From NCBI RefSeq assembly GCF_900105385.1, contig NZ_LT629772.1, positions 2,356,001-2,420,000 on the forward strand: a stretch of 64,000 nucleotides of DNA, in the 5' to 3' direction. The stretch is from Microlunatus soli (GTDB lineage: Bacteria > Actinomycetota > Actinomycetes > Propionibacteriales > Propionibacteriaceae). Numbering within the stretch: position 1 is the first letter of the stretch; each line of letters starts with the position of its first letter. Below are positions 9,174 to 18,986 of this stretch, piece after piece. Made by a program: the position numbers and the translations under genes. The notes under the pieces were generated by a model. It saw only the letters and a program-made list of their open reading frames with translations. It did no database searches and was not told where the DNA came from.

Positions 9174-10409
9174 GTGCCCGACCTCCCACCCCTGAAGGAC
9201 AAGCTGCCCAAACGTCGGCTGTTCGCCGCCGGCGCCGGTCGCGAACGCCGTACCGTCGCCGAATTCCTCCGCGACGAGACCGTCGGCGGCGCGCTGATGC
9301 TGGCCGCCACCGTGATCGCCCTGTTCTGGGCCAACCTCGGCCACCACTCGTACGAGATCTTCCGCACCCTGCACCTGGGCCCGTTGAGCCTCGAACACTG
9401 GGCGGCCGACGGGCTGCTGACGATCTTCTTCTTCGTCGCCGGGCTGGAACTCAAGCGCGAACTGACCACCGGCTCGTTGTCCCGGCCGGCGGATGCGTTG
9501 GTGCCGATCGTGGCGGCGGTCGCCGGGATGGCGATCCCCGCGGCGGTCTACCTGGCGATCAACCTGCCGACGGCCGACGGGCGGCCCGAGGGATGGGCGG
9601 TGCCGATGGCGACCGACATCGCGTTCGCGCTGGCGATCCTGGCCATCGTCGGTCGACAACTGCCGGCCAGCCTGCGCGCCTTCCTGCTCACCCTGGCCAT
9701 CGTCGACGATCTCGGCGCGATCAGCGTGATCGCGATCATCTTCACCGATTCGGTCAACCTGCTCTGGCTGCTCGGCGCCGCCGCCTGCGTGACGCTGTGG
9801 TGGTGGCTGCAACGGCGTCGGATCGACCACTGGTGGATCTTCCTGCCGCTCGGCGTGCTGGCCTGGATCTGCACCCTGCAGAGTGGCGTGCACGCCACCA
9901 TCGCTGGTGTCGCGGTCGGGCTCGCGACCCGTTCCCGCGGCGACGAGGTCACCTCGCCGGCCGAAGCCTGGGAGCATCGCTGGCGGCCGATCTCGGCAGC
10001 CGTCGCGGTGCCGATCTTCGCACTGCTCGCGGCCGGCGTCCGGGTCAGCGGCGCCGGCCTGCTCGGTCTGTTCCGCGAACCCCTCGCGCTCGGCGTCGTG
10101 GTCGCGCTGGTCGCCGGCAAGACCATCGGCGTTTTCGGCGGCGCGTTCCTGACCGCCCGCTTCACCCGGGCCGAACTCGCCGAGGACCTGCGGTGGTCGG
10201 AGGTCTTCTCGGTCGCGATCCTGGCCGGCGTCGGCTTCACTGTGGCGCTGCTGGTCTCCGATCTGGCGTTCGGCACCGCGTCCGCCGCCGCCGAACAAAG
10301 CAAGTCCGCGGTGCTCGTCGGGTCGCTACTCGCGGCCGTGCTCGCCACTCTCAGCCTCAGCCGGCGCAACCGGAGCCGTCGTCGGACCCGGGATCCCGGC
10401 CCGGGCTGA
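9174..10409 (+). CDS. nhaA: Na+/H+ antiporter NhaA
   Basis: A 411-residue NhaA-type antiporter that exchanges internal Na+ for external H+ and so supports pH and sodium homeostasis at the membrane. It has the family's ten to twelve hydrophobic segments, the MATDIAFALAILA motif and the paired aspartates of LTLAIVDDLGAI in the ion-binding helix, plus FFFVAGLELKREL near the N-terminus. I chose GTG 9174 because GAGGAG lies just upstream at 9164-9169; the in-frame TTG at 9162 has no ribosome-binding site. It is a single-gene unit with its own promoter. Confidence 0.95.
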   Translation: MPDLPPLKDKLPKRRLFAAGAGRERRTVAEFLRDETVGGALMLAATVIALFWANLGHHSYEIFRTLHLGPLSLEHWAADGLLTIFFFVAGLELKRELTTGSLSRPADALVPIVAAVAGMAIPAAVYLAINLPTADGRPEGWAVPMATDIAFALAILAIVGRQLPASLRAFLLTLAIVDDLGAISVIAIIFTDSVNLLWLLGAAACVTLWWWLQRRRIDHWWIFLPLGVLAWICTLQSGVHATIAGVAVGLATRSRGDEVTSPAEAWEHRWRPISAAVAVPIFALLAAGVRVSGAGLLGLFREPLALGVVVALVAGKTIGVFGGAFLTARFTRAELAEDLRWSEVFSVAILAGVGFTVALLVSDLAFGTASAAAEQSKSAVLVGSLLAAVLATLSLSRRNRSRRRTRDPGPG

Positions 10410-10509
10410 GGACGCCGGGCTGTTCGGGGTGGTCGGTCCAACCGTTAGGCTCTGCGGCGAGGCATCGTTCATCCAGCGTCGGCCATCGACGCGAGAGGAG
10501 ACCGCGGCA

Positions 10510-11028
10510 ATGACGAATACGGCGAACTCAACCCCCGAGCAGGCCACGTCATCGACTCCGACGGCTCCGGGTGTGAAGGACGTCTTCGACAAGATCAAGT
10601 CCGATCTCCAGGTGCTGGTCAAGGGCGAGGTCGAGCTCGCGGTCAGCGAGTTGAAGCCGTCCGCGGTCAATGCCGGGATCGGCGCCGGCCTGTTCTCCGG
10701 GGCGCTCTATTTCGTGCTGAACGCCCTGATCCTGCTCTTCATCGCCGGTTCGCTGGCGATCTGGAAATGGCTCGACCTGCCGATCGCGCTCGGCTTCGTG
10801 ATCATGGCCGGGGTGTTGATCGTTGTCGCCGGCATCCTCGGACTGATCGGCTACATCCGGGTCAAGAAGGTCAAGCCCCCGCAGGCCGCCATCGACGAGG
10901 GGCAGCGCACCGCCGACAGCGTCAAGGCAGCCATCGAGCGGGGCAACGCCGCCGCCAGCGGCAAGCAGATCGAGGGGACCGTCGAGCCGACACCCGCCGT
11001 CACCGCCGACCAGACCGCCCGCCGCTGA
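10510..11028 (+). CDS. Actinobacterial holin-X-like membrane protein (phage holin family)
   Basis: 172 residues: a polar N-terminus, a short amphipathic stretch (VFDKIKSDLQVLVKGEVELA), two hydrophobic helices at about residues 55-82 and 92-115, then a charged Ala-rich tail. The layout matches the 'putative actinobacterial holin-X' superfamily, which is chromosomal and usually of unknown function. Despite the name there is no phage gene nearby. In Mycobacterium a similar membrane protein (Rv3669) also lies near acs. ATG 10510 is preceded by GAGGAG. Confidence 0.75.
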   Translation: MTNTANSTPEQATSSTPTAPGVKDVFDKIKSDLQVLVKGEVELAVSELKPSAVNAGIGAGLFSGALYFVLNALILLFIAGSLAIWKWLDLPIALGFVIMAGVLIVVAGILGLIGYIRVKKVKPPQAAIDEGQRTADSVKAAIERGNAAASGKQIEGTVEPTPAVTADQTARR

Positions 11029-11101
11029 TCCTGATCGAGCGCCGGCTCTGCGGCCGACCCGTTTCCGTCGTACGGCGGATGTCCCGACCGCTGCGGGTGG
11101 T

Positions 11102-11107
11102 TACCGT
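11102..11107 (+). promoter_or_regulatory. -10 box for a leaderless histidine-kinase transcript
   Basis: TACCGT ends 6 nt before the GTG start at 11114; no Shine-Dalgarno sequence fits in between. Confidence 0.55.
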
Positions 11108-11113
11108 GGCCGG

Positions 11114-12544
11114 GTGAGCGCATCAGCCGGGTTGTCCCGTACCGGCGCCGGCTCGTCTCCCGGCGCCTCGCCGAACGTCGGCCTGCTGCCGAACATCGAC
11201 CCGCCGTACGAGGGCTGGTCCCGCCCCGATCCCGGTCCGGGCGGGTACCGCGCCGACCTGATCGCCGCGGTCGCGCTGTGCGTGGCTGCCGTCCTCACCC
11301 TGCCGTTGTATCCGTGGGCGGGGCTGACCTCCCCCACCGATGCGCCGATGTGGCTCGAACTGATCTGGTCCGGTGCGCTGTGCCTGCCGATCGCCTGGCG
11401 TCGTCGGCAGCCGCTGCTGGTGGCGGCAACCGTGTCCGCGATCTTCATCGCCGGCGGAATCGCGTTCGGGGTGTCGTTGTTCTTCCACAACATCGCCTTG
11501 TTCGTCGCGTTCTACACCGTCGGCGCCTGGGAACCGAACCGGGCGCGGGCACGGTGGACGCGGGTGATCATCACCGCGGCGATGTTCGTCTGGCTGATGA
11601 TCTCGATCTTCATCTATGCCACCGGCGACGCCCATCAGGACGAACCCGCGCAGACCGGACCGTTCTCCCCGCTGGTGTCGGTGGCGATGATCCAGCTGCT
11701 CACCAATGCGGTCTTCTTCGCCGGCGCCTACTACCTCGGGGATCGCGCGTTCGGCCAGGCTGTCGCGCAGGACGCGCTGGATCGGCAGAGCCAGGAACTT
11801 GCCCGTGAACGGGAACGCAGTACCGCCCAGGCGATCACCCTGGAACGGGTGCGGATCGCCCGCGAACTGCACGACGTCGTCGCCCACCACGTCTCGGTGA
11901 TGGGCGTCCAGGCCAGCGCCGCCAGGATGGCGATCGATCGTGATCATGAAACCGCTCGGCATGCGCTGGGCAATGTCGAGGACAGCGCTCGGTCGGCGAT
12001 CAGCGAGCTCCGCGGCATCCTGACCACCCTGCGGGACCCCGACGGCGACTCCGTACCGCGTTCGGGTTTGGACGGTCCGTCCGCCGACGACACGACCGAT
12101 CGGTCGGCATCCGATGCCGCGGCGACCGTCGGGACCCGTCGGCTGCCGGAGCTGATCGGCCAGGCCAATGCGGCGGGCCTGCCGACCAGACTGGAGGTGA
12201 TCGGCACCCGCTGGCCACTCTCCGCAGTCACCGACGTCAACATCTACCGGATCGTGCAGGAGGCGTTGACCAACGTCCGCAAGCATGCCGGGCCGCACGC
12301 TACGGCCGACGTCCGGTTGCGGTTCTACGCCGACCAGGCGGAGATCGAGATCACCAACGGCGGCTCCATCGCGTCACTGACGGGCAATCGGCTGACCGGC
12401 GCCGGTCTCGGCCAGCGCGGGATGCGGGAACGGGTCGCCGCCTCCGCCGGCACCATCGAGCTCGGGCCGCTGCACCGCGGCGGCTACCTGGTCCGGGCGC
12501 GGATGCCGCTGCAACCGCCGGCCACCGACCCGGATCCTTCGTAG
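11114..12544 (+). CDS. NarL-type sensor histidine kinase
   Basis: A 476-residue membrane kinase. The N-terminal half has several hydrophobic segments forming the sensor region. A linker helix leads to the HisKA_3 dimerisation domain with RIARELHDVVAHHVSVM, where His253 is the expected phosphoacceptor. An HATPase domain follows (NIYRIVQEALTNVRKHA N-box, and GLGQRGMRERV for the G-box). Sensor input is unknown. It lies 70 bp upstream of its presumed response-regulator partner. GTG 11114 is chosen because of the adjacent -10 box. Confidence 0.93.
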   Translation: MSASAGLSRTGAGSSPGASPNVGLLPNIDPPYEGWSRPDPGPGGYRADLIAAVALCVAAVLTLPLYPWAGLTSPTDAPMWLELIWSGALCLPIAWRRRQPLLVAATVSAIFIAGGIAFGVSLFFHNIALFVAFYTVGAWEPNRARARWTRVIITAAMFVWLMISIFIYATGDAHQDEPAQTGPFSPLVSVAMIQLLTNAVFFAGAYYLGDRAFGQAVAQDALDRQSQELARERERSTAQAITLERVRIARELHDVVAHHVSVMGVQASAARMAIDRDHETARHALGNVEDSARSAISELRGILTTLRDPDGDSVPRSGLDGPSADDTTDRSASDAAATVGTRRLPELIGQANAAGLPTRLEVIGTRWPLSAVTDVNIYRIVQEALTNVRKHAGPHATADVRLRFYADQAEIEITNGGSIASLTGNRLTGAGLGQRGMRERVAASAGTIELGPLHRGGYLVRARMPLQPPATDPDPS

Positions 12545-12614
12545 CGACCGAAGCCGGACCGATCAGGATTCGGCAGCCCCGTTCGACAATTCACCCACGA
12601 CCTGCAAGGACACC

Positions 12615-13391
12615 ATGAACGACGATGCGACCGCCCCGGGATCGGATGCCCCCGGCTCGGAGCAGACCGGTTCCGGACCGATCAGCGTCCTGCTGGTCGA
12701 TGATCAGGACCTGGTCCGCTACGGCTTCGGGGTCATTCTCGGCATGGCCGACGGGATCGAGGTGGTCGGCGAGGCCTCCGACGGACGGCAGGCGATCGAC
12801 CGCGCCCGGACGCTGCACCCGGACGTGATCTTGATGGACGTCCAGATGCCGGTGTTGGACGGGCTGGCCGCGACCCGGGAGCTGGTCGCCGACCCGGCGG
12901 TCGGCTCGGCGGTGTTGATCTTGACCACTTTCGATCGCGACGACTACCTGTATCAGGCGCTGCAGGCCGGGGCGAGCGGCTTCCTGCTCAAGAACGCCTC
13001 ACCGGAGAATCTGATCGAGGCGGTCCGGGTCGTCGCCGGTGGTGACGCGCTGCTCGCCCCCGCAGTCACCAAGCGGGTGATCGCCCGCTTCGCGACCGGA
13101 ACCGGCGATCCCGCACAGCTGTCGCCCGGTGATCATGAACGCCGACCGGCAGCAGCTGCACATCCGGACCGAGCGGCGGCCCACATCCCCCAGCTGACCG
13201 AACGGGAGTCCGACGTGTTGGCGCTGATCGCGCAGGGCAAGTCCAACGCCGAGATCGCCGCGGAGCTGGTGGTCGGCGAGGCGACCGTCAAGACCCACGT
13301 CTCCAACCTGTTGGCCAAACTGCAACTCCGCGACCGGATCCAGGCCGTCATCTATGCCTACGAGCACGGAATTGTGACGCCCGTCTCCTGA
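12615..13391 (+). CDS. NarL/FixJ-type response regulator
   Basis: 258 residues: receiver domain (acidic pair Asp29-Asp30, phosphoacceptor Asp75 in LMDVQMP, switch region ILTTFD, and Lys in FLLKNASP) followed by a LuxR-type DNA-binding domain (LTERESDVLALIAQGKSNAEIA). It should be phosphorylated by the preceding kinase and control transcription of unknown targets. A 20-residue Ala/Gly/Ser-rich N-terminal extension precedes the receiver. AAGGA precedes the ATG at 12615. Confidence 0.94.
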   Translation: MNDDATAPGSDAPGSEQTGSGPISVLLVDDQDLVRYGFGVILGMADGIEVVGEASDGRQAIDRARTLHPDVILMDVQMPVLDGLAATRELVADPAVGSAVLILTTFDRDDYLYQALQAGASGFLLKNASPENLIEAVRVVAGGDALLAPAVTKRVIARFATGTGDPAQLSPGDHERRPAAAAHPDRAAAHIPQLTERESDVLALIAQGKSNAEIAAELVVGEATVKTHVSNLLAKLQLRDRIQAVIYAYEHGIVTPVS

Positions 13392-13797
13392 CAGAGCCCG
13401 CAGACACCGGTGCGGAGAAATATCTCTTATCGCATTTGGCAATACAACGGGTCTGCAGTTGAGTTCTGCGGTGACATGGTGCAAGACTTTTCTCTCGTCT
13501 TCCCATCCCACTCCTCTTAGCTGGTGTTCCAGGTGCTTCTGCCCTAATCGGCTGTGGACGCTGAGCCGCCACAACCATCGCGCCATCGATCCGCCCCTCG
13601 CCGGCTCCGAGCCGACGACACGGGCCGAACGGATCGACACCGCCACCACCTCTTCCCTCTCCTGAGCATCCCCCTCCACACGCCGCCGTGTCCCGACACC
13701 GCGGCAGCGATGCCTGCTGCCTGCACCCGACGACCGCCGTTGCGGTCCCGGGTGACATCCTCCTGCAGCCCATTCCAAGATCAACTTCGGAGACTCC
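13392..13797. other. 406-bp intergenic region upstream of the fused ABC exporter
   Basis: No gene or known riboswitch recognised. The first part (13430-13500) is unusually AT-rich for this genome and contains a small palindrome-like GAGAAATATCTC at about 13415-13430, a reasonable place for a promoter or operator. The rest is C-rich with no stable hairpin I can see. GGAG precedes the ATG at 13798. Confidence 0.5.
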
Positions 13798-16700
13798 ATG
13801 TCCGCGCCCGCGCTCCGGACCCGTCCGTCCGCGCCGCCCGCCGAAACCGTCGACTCCCTGCAGTCGCCCACTCCGCCGTCCTGGCGACGCCGGCTCCTCC
13901 CCGTCCTGAACCGCCACCGTCGGCTGCTGATCGGTACGGCCGTGCTGGCCGCGGTCTACGCCGCGCTCGGCTCGACCCTGCCGCTGATCCAGCAGATCGT
14001 GCTGGACGACGCGATCATCGCCAAGAATCGCCCGCTGTTGCCTTGGCTCGGCCTGTTGGCCGTGTTCGGTCTGATCATCGGTGTGCTGTCGATGCTGTGG
14101 CGCTACCGCTCCGGCAAGGCCGCGCTGGCGATCCAGCACGACATCCGCAACGACATCTACGACACCCTGCAACGACTGGACTTCTCCGGCCACTCGCAAC
14201 TGCAGAGCGGCCAGCTGGTCTCCCGGGCCAGCACAGATCTGCGCTGGGTGCAGATGCTGATCGGCTTCATCGCCGAGGTCGCGGCCACCACCGTCGGCAT
14301 CACCGTCTCGCTGGTCGTGATGTTCCGGCTGTCGCCGCTGCTGGCCGTCGTCGTGATGATCATCATCGGCACCGTGTTCGTGATCACACACCGGATGCGC
14401 ACCCAGGTGCACGCCTCCGGCTGGGACTCCCAGCAGAAGGAGGCCGAGCTGATGACCGAGATCGAGGAGGCCGTGCTCGGCGTCCGGGTGGTCCGTGCCT
14501 TCGGCCAGGAGGCTGCCCAGACGACCCGGCTGCACCATGCTCTGCTGAACATGTTCCGAGCACGGGTCCGGGCGGTCCGGCTGCGGGCGCCGTTCTTCGC
14601 CTCGCTGATGGCCGGGCCGCAACTCGGCCAGGTGATCATCATCGCCCTCGGCGGCCTGCTGGTGATCAACGGCTACCTGACCGTCGGCGTCTTCCTCGCC
14701 TTCTCCAGCTACCTCACCGGACTGGCCGGCAAGGCCCGGGTGATCGGGATGATCCTGAGCAACCTGCCGCAGTGCCAGGCCGCGGTGGAGCGGATCGGCG
14801 ACATCCTCGACCTGCGTCCCGACCTGACCGAGCCCGCCGAGCCGGTGACCCCGACCGACCAGGCCGGCACCATCGACTTCCGCGATGTCTCCTTCGCCTA
14901 TGTGGACGGCGACGGCCATCAGGTGCTGCGCCATCTTGATCTGAGCATCGCCGCCGGCGAGTCGATCGCCCTGGTCGGTCCGTCCGGCTGCGGCAAGTCC
15001 ACCGCCATGCAGCTGATCGGCCGGTTCTTCGACCCGACCGACGGCAGCGTGCTGGTGGACGGCGTCGACGTTCGCGCCCAGTCGCTGTCCCAGCTCCGCG
15101 GCCGGGTCGGGATGGTGTTCGAGAACAGCTTCCTGTTCTCCGACACGATCGCCAACAACATCTCCTACGGTCGGCCGGACGCGACCGACGACGAGATCCG
15201 GGCTGCCGCCCGCGCGGCGATGGCCGACGACTTCATCACCCGGCTGGACGACGGCTACGACACGTTGATCGGCGAGCAGGGCATGACGCTCTCCGGTGGT
15301 CAGCGACAGCGAGTGGCTCTGGCCCGGGCGCTGCTGGTCGACCCCGACATCCTGTTGCTGGACGACGCCACCAGCTCGGTCGACACCAAGGTCGAGCACG
15401 AGATCCACGCCAACCTCGGGCCGTTCCTGGCCAGCCGGACAGCGGTCATGGTCGCCTACCGGGAGTCCACCGTGCGGATGGCCGACCGGGTCGTGCTGCT
15501 CGACGACGGCCACGTTGTCGATCATGGAACCCACGAGGAACTGTTCGACCGCAGCGCGCTCTACCGGGATCTGTTCGGCGAGATGGCCGGTGGCGACGAC
15601 GACGCTGCCGGTCTGCTGCCGGCCGCCCGGCGGGGCGACTTCGCGCCGACCGCCTCGGCCTGGGAGTCCCGGCAGGATGCCAGCGGCCGTCCGCCGGCCG
15701 AGCTGGAGACTCCGCCGGATGTCGCCGCCAAGATCGCCGCACTGCCGACCTTCGATGATCATCCGGGTGTCGACCTGGACGGCGAGGGCCGGCGATCCGA
15801 GCCGTTCAAGCTGGTGAAGTTCCTGAGCCCCTACCGGTACGGGCTGTTGGCCGGGCTGCTGCTGGTGGCCTTGGAAACCGTACTGGCGTTGGTCAATCCG
15901 CTGCTGATCCGCGAGGGTGTGAACGGCGGCATGCTGGACGGCAGCCTGCCGGTGCTCGGGATGGTCTGCGTCGGCGCCGCACTGCTGGCCGGTGGTCTGT
16001 TCTTCGTCCAGCGCGGCTCGCAGCTGACCACCCAGCGCACCACCGAACGGCTGCTGGTCGCGCTGCGGTCCCGGGTCTACGGGCAGTTGCAGCGGCTCGG
16101 CATCGACTTCTACGACCGCACCCAGGCCGGCCGGATCATGACCCGGATGACCTCCGACATCGACGCGATCGCGGAGCTGCTGCAGGTCGGTCTGATCAAC
16201 CTGCTGATGGCGATCTTGACCTTCTCCGGGATGTCGATCGTGGTGCTGGCGCTGGATCCGCGGCTGGCGCTGACCGTGCTCTGCGTGGTGCCGCCGGCAG
16301 CCGTGGCGACCTGGTGGTATCGCCGCCGGGCGTCGGTCGCCTACGACGAGGCTCGGGAGCGGACCTCGATCCTGAACTCCAACCTGCAGGAATCGCTGGC
16401 CGGCATCCGGGTCACCCACGCCTACCGGCGGGAGGCCACCAACCTGGACCGGTTCGCAGCCCTCGGCCGGGACTTCATGTTCTGGTCCAAGCGCAGCTCG
16501 TTCGCCACCGCGGTCTACGTCGGCGTGATCGAGATCCTGTCCACCTCGGCCACCGTCGCCGTCCTCGGGCTGGGCGCGCGGTTCGTCGACGCCGGCACGC
16601 TGGCGGTCGGCACCCTGTTGGCGTTCATGCTCTACCTGGCGCAGGTGTTCGCACCGATCCAGCAGCTGGCCACCGTGTTCGACGTCTACCAGCGGGCCCG

Positions 16701-17478
16701 CGCCGGCCTGGTCCGGATCAGCGAGCTGCTCGGGTTGAAGACCTCGACCCCGGTTGCGGATGCTCCGGTCCGGCCGGACGTGATCAACGGCGACATCAAG
16801 CTGGAGGGGGTCCGGCTGCGCTACGCCGGCACCACCAGCGACGCGCTGAAGCGGGTCGACCTGCACATCCCGGCCGGTCAGCGGGTGGCCTTCGTCGGTC
16901 GGACCGGTGCCGGCAAGTCGACCACGGTGAAGTTGGTGTCGCGGTTCTACGATCCGACCGAGGGCCGGATTCTGGTCGACGACATCGACCTTGATCAGTT
17001 CGATCTGGCCGACTACCGCAACCGGATGGGATACGTGCCGCAGGAACCGCACCTGTTCACCCGGTCGGTCCGCGACAACATCGCCTACGGTCGGCCGGAC
17101 GCGTCCGATGCCGAGGTGGAGGCCGCGGCCCGTGCGGTCGGTGCACACGAGTTCATCTCCCGGATGCCGGGTGGCTACCGACAGCTGATCACCGAACGGG
17201 GCCGTTCCCTGTCGGCCGGTCAGCGGCAGCTGCTCTGCCTGGCCCGGGCGCTGATCGTCGATCCGTCGATCCTGATCTTGGACGAGGCGACCTCCAATCT
17301 GGACCTGGCCAGCGAACGCAAGGTCAACCAGGCGATGCGGGTCGCCGCCCAGGGACGGACCACGCTGGTGGTGACCCACCGGCCGCAGTCCCTGCACTGG
17401 GTCGAACGCGTCCTGGTGGTCTCCGACGGCGCCATCGTCGGTGATCAACAGCCCGCCGACTACCTCGCCACCATGTAG
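13798..17478 (+). CDS. Fused two-half ABC exporter with one degenerate ATP site
   Basis: 1226 residues with the order TMD1-NBD1-TMD2-NBD2, a single-chain equivalent of heterodimeric type IV ABC exporters. NBD1 has Walker A GPSGCGKS (from residue 394) and signature LSGGQRQ, but its Walker B ends LLLDDATS (Asp523 in place of the catalytic Glu) and the switch His is Tyr554. NBD2 has Walker A GRTGAGKS (from 1034), Glu1163 in ILDEATSNLD and His1194, with a slightly altered signature LSAGQRQ. Only the site using NBD2 Walker motifs and the NBD1 signature should hydrolyse ATP efficiently. The substrate could be a drug, lipid or peptide. A palindrome follows the stop codon. Confidence 0.93.
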   Translation: MSAPALRTRPSAPPAETVDSLQSPTPPSWRRRLLPVLNRHRRLLIGTAVLAAVYAALGSTLPLIQQIVLDDAIIAKNRPLLPWLGLLAVFGLIIGVLSMLWRYRSGKAALAIQHDIRNDIYDTLQRLDFSGHSQLQSGQLVSRASTDLRWVQMLIGFIAEVAATTVGITVSLVVMFRLSPLLAVVVMIIIGTVFVITHRMRTQVHASGWDSQQKEAELMTEIEEAVLGVRVVRAFGQEAAQTTRLHHALLNMFRARVRAVRLRAPFFASLMAGPQLGQVIIIALGGLLVINGYLTVGVFLAFSSYLTGLAGKARVIGMILSNLPQCQAAVERIGDILDLRPDLTEPAEPVTPTDQAGTIDFRDVSFAYVDGDGHQVLRHLDLSIAAGESIALVGPSGCGKSTAMQLIGRFFDPTDGSVLVDGVDVRAQSLSQLRGRVGMVFENSFLFSDTIANNISYGRPDATDDEIRAAARAAMADDFITRLDDGYDTLIGEQGMTLSGGQRQRVALARALLVDPDILLLDDATSSVDTKVEHEIHANLGPFLASRTAVMVAYRESTVRMADRVVLLDDGHVVDHGTHEELFDRSALYRDLFGEMAGGDDDAAGLLPAARRGDFAPTASAWESRQDASGRPPAELETPPDVAAKIAALPTFDDHPGVDLDGEGRRSEPFKLVKFLSPYRYGLLAGLLLVALETVLALVNPLLIREGVNGGMLDGSLPVLGMVCVGAALLAGGLFFVQRGSQLTTQRTTERLLVALRSRVYGQLQRLGIDFYDRTQAGRIMTRMTSDIDAIAELLQVGLINLLMAILTFSGMSIVVLALDPRLALTVLCVVPPAAVATWWYRRRASVAYDEARERTSILNSNLQESLAGIRVTHAYRREATNLDRFAALGRDFMFWSKRSSFATAVYVGVIEILSTSATVAVLGLGARFVDAGTLAVGTLLAFMLYLAQVFAPIQQLATVFDVYQRARAGLVRISELLGLKTSTPVADAPVRPDVINGDIKLEGVRLRYAGTTSDALKRVDLHIPAGQRVAFVGRTGAGKSTTVKLVSRFYDPTEGRILVDDIDLDQFDLADYRNRMGYVPQEPHLFTRSVRDNIAYGRPDASDAEVEAAARAVGAHEFISRMPGGYRQLITERGRSLSAGQRQLLCLARALIVDPSILILDEATSNLDLASERKVNQAMRVAAQGRTTLVVTHRPQSLHWVERVLVVSDGAIVGDQQPADYLATM

Positions 17479-17510
17479 TCCCTCGCCCGGTCCGCCGGAC
17501 CACACCCTTG

Positions 17511-17572
17511 CCGCACCGTTTGCGTACCTTCGCACCCTGTACACCTGGTGCAAACGTACGCAAACGGTGCGG
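17511..17572. repeat. Palindromic repeat, copy 1, before the second two-component system
   Basis: Perfect 17-bp arms (17511-17527 and 17556-17572, CCGCACCGTTTGCGTAC and its complement) enclose a 28-nt loop that is itself partly self-complementary (GCACC...GGTGC). It lies 32 bp after the ABC exporter stop and may terminate it. A related palindrome follows the downstream response regulator. Confidence 0.85.
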
Positions 17573-17674
17573 CAGGCTGGTTCAGCGCTTCAGGGGTGCG
17601 GCCGATCGGCGGTCATCCTTTCGGACGAAGGCGGATCATTCCGTGGAGGACTATCGGTCGGACCTCGACGTTCC

Positions 17675-17680
17675 TATTGT
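17675..17680 (+). promoter_or_regulatory. -10 box for a leaderless histidine-kinase transcript
   Basis: TATTGT ends 7 nt before the ATG at 17688, and no Shine-Dalgarno sequence is present. Confidence 0.55.
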
Positions 17681-17687
17681 CACCATC

Positions 17688-18986
17688 ATGAACGCCATCG
17701 ACGAGGCCGATCCGCCGCCACCTCGGCTCACCCCGAACGCTCTTCTCGGGCGGATCTGCATCAGTGCGGCGATCAGTGCTGCGGCCTGGATCTACACGGT
17801 GGTGTCCGTGATCGGCGCGGGGACACAACCCACGTGGTCGATCATCCTGACCATCGGTTTCGGTGCTGCCGGATGGGTGTTGGTGTTCTTCCGGCGACGC
17901 CGCCCGGCAATCACGCCGCTCCTGATCTTCTGCTGTGCTGCGGTGTCGCCGCCGGCGTTCGGCCCGTTCCTCTGGGCGTCGTGTTCGCTGGCCACTCGAC
18001 GCCGCTGGCGACAGTACGGATGGGTCGGTGCCGGCGTGCTGATCATCTACGCAGCCCAGATGCTGGTTCCGATCGACCTCAGCACCGGGTTGCCGAGCGA
18101 CCATGTTCCCCAGGCCGGTGTGAAGGGGATCGCGTTCTTCGTCTTCGGCGTGACGGCCGCAACCGCAGTCACGATGGTGGCCTGCGGCATCTGCGGCGGC
18201 GCAATCGGAGCCCAGCGCAGCTTGTTGTGGAAGCTGCAGGACCGGACCCGACGGGCCGAGGCCGAGCGTGATCTGCGGATCGCGCAGGCTCGCAGCATGG
18301 AACGGCAACGGATCGCCCGCGAGATGCACGACGGGCTCGCCCATCGGATCTCGCAGATCTCGGTGCATGCCGGTGCCCTGGCCTTCCGCCCGGACCTGGA
18401 CTCCGCTCAGGTCGGTGCGGCCGCCACGACCATCCAACGGTCGTCCCATCTGGCGCTGACCGAGCTGCGCGACATCCTCGGCGTACTCCGCGACACCGAC
18501 GACACCGACGGATCTCGGCCGATCGCTTCGGCCGCCCACCTCGGCGAACTCCTCGACTCCCACTCTTCGACCGGGACCGACCTGCGCGTCCGGATCGATC
18601 AGGACGTTCTCGATGATCTTGCTCCGCCGATCGGTCGGGCCGTCTACCGGATCGTCCAGGAGGCGCTGACCAACGCCGGACGGCATGCCTTCGGCCAGCC
18701 GGTGTCACTCACGATCGACAGGACCGACGGCAGTCTGGAGATCACCGTCCGCAACCCGATCGCCGCGCAAACACCATCGGCCCGACCCGGTGCGCCGCTG
18801 CCGGAGTCCGGCTATGGCATTGTCGGACTGACCGAACGCGTCGCCCTGCTCGGAGGGAGTCTCGACATCGACCGATCACCGAACGACTTCACGCTGCACG
18901 CCCGGCTGCCGCTCGGCGCCGATCTTCCGCGCGCCGCAGCAAGTCCGCTGACCGGTACGCAGTCGAGTGAGACGGCTCCGGCGTGA
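17688..18986 (+). CDS. NarL-type sensor histidine kinase (second system)
   Basis: A 432-residue kinase with about four to five hydrophobic segments in the first ~170 residues, then RIAREMHDGLAHRISQIS with His214 as phosphoacceptor (HisKA_3) and an HATPase domain (VYRIVQEALTNAGRHA; GYGIVGLTERVALLGGSL). The frame is open further upstream, but that part would run across the palindromic repeat; the ATG at 17688 sits 7 nt after a -10 box and is preferred. The stop overlaps the response-regulator start, so both are co-translated. Confidence 0.92.
   Translation: MNAIDEADPPPPRLTPNALLGRICISAAISAAAWIYTVVSVIGAGTQPTWSIILTIGFGAAGWVLVFFRRRRPAITPLLIFCCAAVSPPAFGPFLWASCSLATRRRWRQYGWVGAGVLIIYAAQMLVPIDLSTGLPSDHVPQAGVKGIAFFVFGVTAATAVTMVACGICGGAIGAQRSLLWKLQDRTRRAEAERDLRIAQARSMERQRIAREMHDGLAHRISQISVHAGALAFRPDLDSAQVGAAATTIQRSSHLALTELRDILGVLRDTDDTDGSRPIASAAHLGELLDSHSSTGTDLRVRIDQDVLDDLAPPIGRAVYRIVQEALTNAGRHAFGQPVSLTIDRTDGSLEITVRNPIAAQTPSARPGAPLPESGYGIVGLTERVALLGGSLDIDRSPNDFTLHARLPLGADLPRAAASPLTGTQSSETAPA

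Noticed and set aside
10510..11028. Prophage remnant because of the holin-like protein
   Set aside because: The holin-X superfamily is common in actinobacterial chromosomes and no other phage gene is near.
13348..17553. 1401-codon open frame antisense to the fused ABC exporter
   Set aside because: Its translation is His/Gln/Arg/Gly-rich without domains, as expected opposite a high-GC gene; the plus-strand gene has complete ABC motifs.
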